64,000 nt of DNA, taken from Marchantia polymorpha subsp. ruderalis (lineage: Eukaryota > Streptophyta > Marchantiopsida > Marchantiales > Marchantiaceae). Shown here in pieces: positions 47,758 to 57,690 of the stretch. The stretch lies in contig AP031352.1 in assembly GCA_037833965.1 (NCBI GenBank), forward strand, positions 15,418,501 through 15,482,500. The letters run 5' to 3'. Below the pieces are notes generated by a model. That model did not search any database, was not told the DNA's origin, and worked only from the letters and a program-made list of their open reading frames with translations. Every line of letters starts with the position of its first letter. Position 1 is the stretch's first letter. The position numbers were made by a program, and so were the translations under genes.

Positions 47758-48949
47758 CTAGGGGCAGAAGACGACCTCGTAGTCAGTGCCCGTTCCGCAA
47801 GTGAAAGTGGAAGTAGCATCGTCAAAATTGTAACTGTAAGCATCGGGACATGCGTTTTTGAACTGCATCGTTCCGGCAGTAGGACCCAGACCATTAGTTC
47901 CATCGGTGTTCACACAAGAGAGGGCGCCGCTAGGTAGAGTCTGTAGGACGTTGTTCGGTTGGCAGAAACCACTGCAGTCAAAGAGAATTCGGGATCAGCT
48001 AACTCAGTCTCAGACTGCTGTCCTCTCATCCTTCATTGCAATCACATGTTGAAATTTCTCATTAGCAAATCGATGGACATACATTTCCACTATACATCTA
48101 AGCAAGTTGATACGAGAGTCCAATACTCAACAATACGGAGCGGTTTGCTTACCGGATGTCACCAATGGTACAGCTTATGGACCTGCAACCTCCGTTCGCG
48201 GGGCGTATGGCCAAGCCAATTGTGTAGGCATTCTGTAACAAGATTCAGACCAGTGAGAAGTTTCAGTTTAAGAAATTCCCACCTCCGCTTAAGACACTGC
48301 TGTCACGAGAAGGGCATTCTGGAACCCATCATATTGGATGGTAATGCGACATTGAAATGAAACAAAGTACAGATTTACTTACGACGTTACTGATGTCGTA
48401 AAAATCGTTTCCACCGCTGCCGGGGATGGTGAATTCAGCCAAGTTGGCCAAGTTTCGATCTGTTGCTGCGTTGGGACTCCCAGAAACTGCACACTGTCCT
48501 GTCACTGAGGCGTATACAGCTGCAGCTTGCCAGTTGCAAGCCGATCCCAGATCAATGCCTTGCGAGCCTCCCGAACCCAGATTATACTGAGCTATGTTTT
48601 GATTTCCACTTTGAGCGCATGCTGTTACTGAATAGCCACAGTTGTTTCGGACTGTGACGACACAACCTGCACAGGAGAAACGCAACGCCGAAATTCAACA
48701 TCGATAGGGAATTCTGTAAGCAGATGCAGTATAAGAATCTACAAGAGAGTTTAAATATTTGGATACCCAGTCATCTCGCATAATGCTCGACATATACAAC
48801 GTGCAGGTTCAGCTGCAGATCTTTTCCCATATGAGAATGGGAAGTCTGAGAACAGCCTAGGAGCATTGTGGGAGAATCTCACCCGAGGCGAATTCACAAG
48901 AGATGATTGCCACAAGGAAAACTGCCTGAATCCAGAGTGAGTTTGCCAT
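47758..48949 (-). CDS. Small thaumatin-like protein, copy 2
   Basis: Four minus-strand exons: 48949-48883, 48666-48383, 48232-48153 and 47971-47758, in phase, giving 214 residues. Exon 1 is a signal peptide ([18 protein letters not shown]). The mature part starts [16 protein letters not shown], continues with [20 protein letters not shown] and ends [14 protein letters not shown]...DYEVVFCP, with 12 cysteines at the same places as copy 1. Exons 1, 3 and 4 are exactly as long as in copy 1 (67, 80 and 214 bases) and exon 2 is three bases longer, so the two are tandem-type paralogues. The protein is probably secreted to the cell wall or apoplast and may act in defence; neither is shown by the sequence. 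The exon 4 acceptor follows a CTGCAG. Confidence 0.93.
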
Positions 48950-51900
48950 GGTTGGTGAGAACTCAGGACTATGGGAAAAAATCAAGTGAGCGAGAGTAGA
49001 TTCTGATGACTATGAAACGCAGTTGGAGGGCGATGGTTGTATTGAAGAATTAGCTAGCACTGTGACTATTTATACCTGTGCTCATGCTCGCCCTTCAGAT
49101 ACAACCTCCACGGATACTGAGCTTGCAAGAAATCGATGAGTTTGCAAGATGATGATCAGGGACAGTAGTCTCCCGACTAAGTACTCACCTTGATCTGGGA
49201 GGATTATGCTTAATGCGTAATTAGGCGAATCACTTCCCTTGGGAGAAGTTGTTAGAATTATTACCGGACAATCGATGGGAGAACCTGGAACTCTGTTAAA
49301 ATTTCTAGCATTTCATACGGGAGTATATATATATTATCCCATATTAGTTCTTGTGAAGGAATAGTCATGAAGGTTCTTTTCTCTCTACGGGACATAATAG
49401 AAATCTACAAACAATAATTAATAACCTTTTGAGAAAATCATATATAATTTTTAGATATTTCCTTCAGTTTAAAATTGGAACAACAACTATACTGAAATGA
49501 TCTATATAGTTATTATGACACAATTTTTAATTAGGCTAATCACTTCTTGATATTGTGATTAAATTGTAATGTCAAAGAATCCAGAACTAAACTATACAAT
49601 GAATTTTAGCGATGTGATATAAATTGAGCGACACCTATACTTCCCATAAAAGGGTTCTAGCTGACGAGTAAGAATCATCTATAAAAAATATCTGAGACGA
49701 GTGGGAGTAAATGCTAAAAAGATCTGAACTAAATATCCGATGAATCTAAAGAGAAGTTTTTAAGATCTTGTTGGTGATTTCATGGAGTTTGAATAAATGC
49801 TTTACATCTGGATTCAAAGCATATGTATTGTCAATTTCTCTATTTCTCAATCGCCAAAGTAAAAAATATTGCATAAATATTCAGCTAAATCAATCATAAC
49901 ACGATGAGTGTTACAAAAGGTGGTGCTTTTTGGAGAGCGACCTAAAGTCAACAAATCCGAAAGTGGATTACTGAAAGCTCTAGACGACCTATAAGTGTTC
50001 ATTTATTGCCCAATATTATTTGAAAACGAATACAATATTTTCCATAGCGGTTAGTTTTGTTTTACTACTACTTAAATGCAGCCTCCTATTGCCAGATTAG
50101 GAAACATCAACCAAAAATTGGTTCCAAACACAAGAATCTTCAAAACTTGCGCAAAATGAAAATCTATGACATTTTGAACTGTCAAAAAATTTTGGAAAAA
50201 ATTATATGTACTTAAAACAGGAGGCTACTGTAGTTTGAAATTCTCGACTAAAAAAGCTGTCCCCGGTGAAAGTCAAACTTTCCGGTGAATGCTGAATACC
50301 TATAAAATAGCATCGTTTCACCTATGCTAATTGAATTTACCAGTTGAAGTAATGAAATGTCGTTAGACTTACTATGACTGGAAACTTGAGGACTAATTAA
50401 ATTGAAGTGAAAGGAAACTAGATAATGTGACTTTTATTTCTCAATAAAAAAGTATTTTTTTTGGCAGGCAATTTTATGTACATCTTTAATCTGTAACAGT
50501 GTACAAGATGAAACAACAACTTATTAGTTCTTGTACTTACTTACATAGGCAGTGGGCTCCTAACCAAGGTCCATCACGCGGACAATAGACTCTGACTTGT
50601 ATATTTCAATATTTCTGACTTTGGACGCTATATTTACTTGGCCATGGACACACGCCCTTAGTGGTAGCAGTAGTAGTGGAAGAGAAAGGAAGTAATACAA
50701 TCACTTTCTCAAAGTGAGAATATCCATTATTAAGCGCTTTGACAAGTACATAAAGAAAACACTACTGTACCTGGACAAATATGTGGATTGTGTACCAACA
50801 ATCAACACCAACGAGCAAGCACATCCGCTGAAGGCTAAAATTAACGTGATGCCATCAGAAGCTTAAATGAAAGCTACGGTACAAATCACACTTTCGAAAT
50901 TCCTTTACAATACTGGAATGGTCCAAAATTTAGAGTTATTTTGTTGAACTAGAAAACCGTGCCTAAACAGCATCACAGCTCATGAAAAGTTTCATCATTT
51001 CTGCTCCAAGAAATTCAACCATAGCAGCGCACGTGTAGCAGAAAAGTGCAGCTGGAACTTGGACTGTCCGTGGCGTCACACAACGAACTTTTGAGTAAAT
51101 TAAGTCGTGCAATAAAGTTACACGCTTTGATCGATCATGACACGGAGTCCGTTGGGCTACAACCGTCGGACCAAAGTCTGCATTTTGCCACTGAATCGTA
51201 CTGTAAAGTCGGACAAACATTCTTCTGTGAACCCCGTCTAAGTAACTGCCGACGTTAATACGACCTCTAGGACTGTGCAAGAATAAGTTGACATTGCAAC
51301 CCAATTTCTCATCCAAGTTGATATCCGGCAAGGGCGAATTTCTACTTGACGACATTATCTGTTCTATTACACACGATCGATATGCCACATAGCCAAAACC
51401 ACCTGTCAGGAATTGATACCATCGAAAGATGTAGAGTATCGAATATATATTCTTTCATGGTGGCAGTATACTGTATCAACATGGATATCTGCTTCAATCC
51501 GTGTTCATAACGTATACTGCTTTATTATTTGATTCGGTGTGCTCATTCTAGGAAATCAGGCTTTAGATGCTTTGATGCAACATTTAGATACACTTTGAAA
51601 ACTAATTTTATTTACAAGGAATGAGTGTAAGTGAGAAAAATATATGAGAATGACTTGGCTAAACCATTTCATGAAGATCAAAGTGTAGTACATGCAGACA
51701 GTAGAGAGAAACGACCTCCCAGTGATAGATGCGAATTTCCGAAACCGAGTCAATTGCAGTCTAGTTACTCAAGAAAAAACGGTTGTTTGACTTGGGCAAT
51801 TCATCAACCATCGAACTCAAGAGCTTGAGCACATTTTTTGGTCTTGTTTTTTCTACCTTTTTTTAATACTGATATTCATTATATTATTTTTGTTCTTGAA

Positions 51901-52135
51901 ATCTACTCTATTATAGTAGCAACTTACTAAGAAATTTGTTTCAATAATTTTGTATCTAATACCATAAGTTCGAACCTTCAAATTGGGTAAGACTTCTTCT
52001 GTCTTTCAAATCCAATACATCCCACAACCCTATAGACTTCGACATAATGTAAATCATTAGTGGCATAATGAATTGAAAAATGAAATATAATGTGAATAAT
52101 GTCATATTTGAACTGAAAAGGAAAGTTTCGAATAA
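48950..52135. other. Intergenic DNA, upstream of thaumatin-like copy 2 and beyond
   Basis: The first few hundred bases are the promoter side of copy 2 and the rest is largely AT-rich. Antiparallel open frames at 50963-51388 (minus) and 51046-51258 (plus) and short frames near 51556-51828 lack recognisable domains. Confidence 0.45.
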
Positions 52136-52720
52136 ATTCACTCAAATATTTGCCTCAAATGTAACATTCCACGCGATCACATAAACCATGTCAGTTATAA
52201 CTAAATAAATAAACATAGATCAAGCATTTTAGTGTGACGTCAACTTAGTTGACGTCACCCAACATGTCACTTCTAGACCGTGCTTGACCTCAATGCCAGC
52301 AGCTTCAGATTTTCTCATCGTCAAGGCTCGAGGTACCAAATTCACTCGAATATTTGACTCAAATGGAACAGTCCTCGCGATCACATTAACGATTTTAAAT
52401 TATAACCAAAGAAATAAATATCTATATATCAAGACTAGAAAAAGAATGCAAGTTGACGTCACACAGCAGGTCACTGCTAGACCTTGCTTGACCTCAATGC
52501 CAGCTGCTCCAGATTTTGTTATCGTCAAGGCTCGAAGTACCAAGTTCACTCAAATATTTGCCTCAAATGCAACAGTCCACGCGATCAAGTAAACCATGTC
52601 AAGTTATAGCTAAAGAAATATATATGTATAAATTAAGACTAGAAAAAAGTGCAAGTTGACTTCACACAGCATGTCACTGCTAGACCGTGCTTGACCTCAA
52701 TGCCAACAGCTTCAGATTTT
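52136..52720. repeat. Tandem array of a 204-bp unit, nearly three copies
   Basis: Copies begin near 52136, 52340 and 52544 at ATTCACTC(A/G)AATATTTG or similar, each including CTTGACCTCAATGCCA and GTTGAC(G/T)TCAC. The third copy is cut short at 52720. The period of 204 bases equals 68 codons. The copies differ by scattered substitutions, so the array is not brand new. Confidence 0.92.
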
Positions 52721-52721
52721 T

Positions 52722-52745
52722 CCGTATGTACGTTTGTACATACGG
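52722..52745. repeat. 10-bp hairpin at the end of the 204-bp array
   Basis: CCGTATGTAC and GTACATACGG flank the loop GTTT. It sits exactly where the satellite-like array stops and a GC-richer unrelated segment begins. Confidence 0.8.
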
Positions 52746-55074
52746 CACCTTGGTCCTTCCAGTGTTTACTCTCCACGTTTCAACCCTTGACTTGGAGCTT
52801 GTACCGAACCAAGTCGGGAACGGTCGCCAAGTCGTACCAGGGGCCAGGCCCCGGTACTGAACTTAGTTGCGCGTTGCCTTCCAACCGCACCGTGCTCCGA
52901 AGTCCACGGCCCTTTCCAAACTTTACGGATGGAGTCGAGTAATTGACTTTAGTCACGCCAAGTTTAACCCGGTTAGTAAGATCGCTTACGAAAGGCGTTC
53001 CCACAGCCTCCCGAAGTTTCTAGAAAAGCATCACTCTTCGCAGTGAGGCCGAATCCGAACATAGTAAGTAAGCTACGTCGTTGCACTGAAGAGTCGTGGT
53101 CGAGTGCCACTCTATCCGTCCCCCATCACTGAGTACGATGACCCGCAGTCGTCCGACTCCGACGTTTAAAGTTCGTAGTGCCAATTGCGAGATCGTTACG
53201 GTGGCATGCGCACGGGAACGTGGCGACGGGTTTCGGAGCAATTATTTAGCACCAATTCATGCTTTCCTGCCGATGATCGTTGCCGCTTCGTGTAAATTCT
53301 GCTCTCAGTCTCGTGCCATCTCTATGTGTATTATACAGATAATAATAAAGCTGGAAACTCCGCCGTACATCTGTTGCGGTTACTGATAGGATCTGTGGTA
53401 CTGCACGAGCATCATTAGTATGACATTGTGATTACTGGGATCGTCATATTTTAATAGATGCACGTGGTATCCACAAACAAACATCTCGACTAGAACTCAA
53501 AGAAGTTCAGGTCTCGCCGGTCGCGTGAACTGTCATACTAGTCTTGCGTATATGGCGTGTATTGTGGGAGGGCGTTTCTATCTAAGTGAAAGTTAGCTCT
53601 AGAGCGACGACTTACATATCGTAGCGGCCGAGCTACCTCCAGGTCATTGTAGTCGGTCTGCATGGTCAAGTGATCTTTCTGAGATGTCGAGAGATTGCAA
53701 CACGTTCGTTGGTTCGGTTCGAGTTGACAGGTTGAACTTGTATCGTACCGTAGATCATGCAGTCAATCAGTCTACTATTGGGTTGAGTTGGCCCATTACT
53801 TCAGTTACTTAAAAGTCAGCTGCTCGAGTCAAGCAAGATAGGTAAATGATAGACTTCTGATACAGGCATCTCCTTTCGCAACTATTTGATGGCCAATTGC
53901 AGCAATGAATCGTATGGATGTACGTTATATGTGGAGTTGTCCACGGAGTTCAACTGTTTTCTCTTTTGATGTCTTAGTCTGGAGATATAGTTTTCGGCAT
54001 ACCATCACCTAGCCCTGGCCTCCTGCTCGGAAGCAGCCTGCGGGGTGAATTCAACCTCTTGGACGATCTCGTCTAGATCCGGACTTGACATGCATCTATC
54101 TGAATGACCAGCTATGCCAATAAGGATAAAGAAGCGTTTGTGGTAAGTATCGTTGAGTGGTGAGAGATTGGAGCTTTTGAGCTTTACCTTTATGTTGGTA
54201 TATTTGGTGATATCTGGTAAAGGAAGCTCCATCGCTGTGGCCAGGGCTTTGACAGAGAAAGGCAGAAAGTCACCGGTTGTCCATCTATCTTATGCGCAAG
54301 CTGGAAGCCTCGAGAGAATAGTGGTCAGGGTTTAGTATATGACCCGCCTTGGAGGTGTTTACAGAGTTCGTGAAGGCTTCGTGCTAGAAGCTTTGAGCTA
54401 ACATATTGAAAATCTGATGCAGCTTCCGGTTTAATGGCTGTGTTGATCGTTCCACTAAGACATCTTCTTCAGTCATGTCTCTTGATTTGAGAACGTAAAA
54501 TGTCCCAGATATCAAACTACAATTTTCAAGAGATTATCGATCGGACCGCATCTGCACTCTGAATCGCACCTAGCCAACTTCGTGTTCTTGTTAGCCTATC
54601 GTTCCCAAGATTAAGATTTGAGGTTACGAATTTGATGTTCACTTGGACTTGTTTCACATAGTCAATCTCCGTAAGAATTATGGCTATTAATTTGACCGTT
54701 TGCGTTTTGCCGTCTTTCCCTGGACAGATAAAAACTAACAGTCATGATTTATAAAGCGTTCAGTCTTCGGTTGGCTCTGCAATCGTGGTTATGGCAGATC
54801 GAAATCTTAGAAACGTGTCATTCCACCTGATGAAATGTGGAATTCTTCCTCACAAAAATAAACGATGCAAAGAGGTTGTTTTTTTACCAAATTGATATTG
54901 CTGGCATCCCCTGATCAGCTCCCGCACACTTTTCGCGAGTCATCCGATCTACTAGATGATTCATTCGAATTGTGTTTCACATATATGGAAAAGCATTCAT
55001 AAGCTGGCAGGCATTCGTAATCGCAGCAACTCACAAAACTATGATAAGAGAAAATGTTCCTCTATATTGAGAAA
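52746..55074. other. Mixed intergenic DNA, GC-richer at the left
   Basis: From 52746 to about 53400 base composition is clearly more balanced than the surroundings but no reading frame shows a domain. Around 54005-54335 there are short antiparallel frames; the minus-strand MELPLPDITKYTNIK is followed by GTAAAG, which could be an isolated exon end, but I cannot link it to anything. The remainder is AT-rich. Confidence 0.35.
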
Positions 55075-55530
55075 CTTTTTGGACCCGTGAAAACTGTAGA
55101 TATGTATTCGAGCTTATAGGCAGCTCTCCACTACCTTAGCTTAGATGCACTGGACAAAATTATAAAGGAAATGCGTAGCTTAACAATCTTAGCTTTTTGG
55201 ACGCGTGAAAACTGTAGATATGTATTGAGCTTATATGCAGCTCTCCACTACCTTAGCTTAGATGCACTCGACAAAAATTTAAAGGAAATGCGTAGTTTAA
55301 CAATCTTAACGTTCCCGTGACATGAATGCCGAGAATCCATGACGAGTCTCCAAAGCTGGACTTCGGCTTCGAAAAATCTAAACAGAAAAAGCTCACCAGC
55401 CTTCAAGTCGACGAAGCAGATCTACCCATCGCAAGGAACGATGAGTAGATATGTATTCGAGCTTATATGCAGCTCTCCACTACCTTAGCTTAGATGCACT
55501 CGACAAAATTATAAAGGAAATGAGTAGACT
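55075..55530. repeat. Two tandem copies of about 118 bp and a third partial copy
   Basis: The unit with CTGTAGATATGTATT and CAGCTCTCCACTACCTTAGC occurs at about 55075-55192 and 55193-55310, and its central part returns at about 55445-55530 after an unrelated insert of about 130 bases. Confidence 0.88.
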
Positions 55531-55705
55531 TTGAACTCCAGAACCTCTCATCTCGCAAGTCCTACGAACCAGTTATTTCTCAGTGCACACGCTACGTGAA
55601 ACCGAGCGCTCAATATATAAGTTGGGAGGGAATGAATCATAGTCTAATGAAACCGAGCGCTTAAAATAATAATGGTGATAGATCAAGCCCGGAAACCCGA
55701 AGTGT

Positions 55706-55913
55706 CAAACCATTGAAAACCACAAACAAGAGAAAATACCCCAAAGATCAATCCCTAGCTAATGCCAAGAGCACTAGAAAGTTAATTAATGATTCCCTTA
55801 ATATAACAGTCAAACCATTGAAAACCACAAACAAGAGAAAAGACCCCAAAGATCAATCCCTAGCTAATGCCAAGAGCACTAGAAAGTTAATTAATGATTC
55901 CCTTAATATAACA
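55706..55913. repeat. Two tandem copies of a 105-bp unit
   Basis: The unit starting with GTCAAACCATTGAAAACCAC and ending CCCTTAATATAACA is present twice with about one base difference. The period is 35 codons, so a 74-codon frame runs through both copies (repeat peptide containing DQSLANAKSTRKLINDSLN). The near identity indicates a recent duplication. Confidence 0.92.
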
Positions 55914-55930
55914 ACCGAAGCTAGCATTAA

Positions 55931-56883
55931 CAATTAAGTGAAATGCAGAATAGAAATTCTCCACATCTATATTATAAACAATCATAATCTCTTCGTACCT
56001 AAAACAATTAAGATATACATGTTATTCATCTTCAATATATCCACCGTCACATAAATTATAAATAAATTCACTCTTATCAATATTAAACCAACGTCTTTCC
56101 TCAATTCTAAACTTACGAGATCGAGTTCTATTCCTAAGTGTAATTTGATGCCTCACTTGCTTCAAATAATATTCAGAAATTACTACTTTAAACTTTCGAA
56201 GAGTGCTATAGGTTGCATGTCCCAATCGCTTTCTGCCACAATCCACCTCAAAGAACAAGTTACCATATACGCTAACCATCCTTGGAACATGTGGCAAGCA
56301 AAGCTTGAAGAAGAAGGCGAGAAGCATCAAGATATCTCACCTTTCTGATGTAAGTGATAGTCAAGTATAGAGCCTCAGCCTCTAGAGATAGACAACTTGT
56401 TTCCGCAAGAAGAATAACATATGGAATAACATCTGATCCAACGATTGCACAAACATATCATCATAGCATGAATTTACAGGGAACCGTTCAGCTTGCATGT
56501 TGTTAATCTTCAAGCAAGAGGATGGAATTATAAGGTACGTCTGTCTTTTGATGAAACTTTTGAAAACGGTCCGTTTTGTGACTCCAGCTGCTGTAAATTT
56601 CCTACACCATAACTAACACAAAATATTCGTTGAGTGGATTTGATCTCTGCGGCTTAAGACGTAAGCAGTCATACGTATACAGAGTCGAAGGTAATACTGC
56701 TAAACCAATCAGTCTGCATATCCTTACACAAGTCTTTTGGCACTGTGCCATCCAAGGAAGGAATTCGCAAAATCGTGTGATTGTTGAAATACAGTTCCTA
56801 CATCTCGTGGCAAACTATGTCTGGACAATGCAATATCCAAAGCAAAAAACTCCTGTCTAAGAAAGTTCCATAGTTCACCTTAC
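55931..56883. other. Intergenic DNA before the MDP1-like relic
   Basis: Antiparallel frames at 56022-56330 (minus) and 56145-56348 (plus) and a plus frame at 56630-56860 lack recognisable domains. If any further exon of the MDP1-like relic existed it would lie here, but I found none. Confidence 0.4.
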
Positions 56884-57039
56884 CATGACAGGAAAATTAG
56901 AAAGTATATCCTGTTTTGAAAGAAATGTCCGTGCAATATCGGCAGTGGGTGATTGTGATGCAATAGCCATTGAAACGCCTTTCGATTTCAGCGCCTGGAT
57001 CCCTTTTGCTTGTGGATGAAGCACCAGATTGTCGTTTGG
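56884..57039 (-). pseudogene. Truncated exon of an MDP1-like HAD phosphatase
   Basis: The minus strand reads LHPQAKGIQALKSKG, then VSMAIASQSPTADIARTFL, and ends at a GTAAGG donor after VM. This matches the segment of magnesium-dependent phosphatase-1 (HAD superfamily) that reads YPxAKGIxxALKxKG then xxAIASRSxTxDIAxTFL. The nucleophile-bearing FDLDYTLW exon and the downstream exons are absent nearby. The open frame is cut by the duplication boundary at 57040, with no splice acceptor before the match, so the exon appears broken by the rearrangement. Confidence 0.6.
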
Positions 57040-57667
57040 AGTAAGTTGGGAGAGTTTCCAGGACATGACCAGGATATGACAGGGATCTTATGGGAGGAGT
57101 GGAAAAGAAGGCTGGATGGACAGAAAGTGCTTGAACCAACCACCAGTGAAGAAATTAGCATGCCGTCGAACGCGGCAGACATCTGGCAAAATATGCAGAC
57201 GTCTAGCATGAGGATCGCTAAAGGAGCAAATGAAGTCACTTCCTGGATCAGCAAAAATCGGGAAGCATTGGGTGGCGGTATTCTGGCTTCAAGTAGTATA
57301 TTTTGTATGTTGTATATCAGGGAGAAGATACTCTCTCTCTCTCAGGGAAACAAAAGTGAAGCAAACCTGAAGGTTGATCGGACGCCTACCAAGATCCAGG
57401 TTTCTTCACTCAACCAAAAAGATGCGGGACAAGGACCTTGGAGCTTCTTGGAAGCTCTTCCCACATCCTTCAAGGCTGCTCGAAATGGGATTCTTGGTAC
57501 GGAAGATAACTCTGCCCAGATCGAGAGAACTTCTTTTGATTCGACAACGAATTGCATCAGCTCTGTTGAAGGTAACCCGGCTAGATCAAGTACTGTTCCT
57601 TTGAAATCAGAAGTGGGGCCTGCTATCAGTGAGTTAAGTACAAGTAGTGACAGGAAGGGAGATAGAG
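57040..57667 (+). pseudogene. Duplicate fragment of the large plastid-protein gene
   Basis: This copies the exon 3 segment 22731-23364. It stays open, apart from an in-frame loss of six bases (SSGKGNKG to S-QGNKS), and then ends in unrelated codons (VTASFLYRV, stop). About twenty amino-acid differences are seen and most base changes alter the residue, suggesting relaxed constraint. There is no promoter, transit peptide or other exon with it, so it is unlikely to make a functional protein. Confidence 0.88.
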
Positions 57668-57690
57668 TAACCGCTTCTTTTTTATATAGA
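57668..57690. other. Filler sequence at the duplication junction
   Basis: These 23 bases (taaccgcttc and following) match neither source block end. They separate the block derived from 22731-23364 from the one derived from 29748-32764. Filler of this size is typical of end-joining or template-switch repair. Confidence 0.75.

Noticed and set aside
50963..51388. 141-codon minus-strand frame
   Set aside because: No domain, overlapped by a plus-strand frame, no splice sites that extend it.
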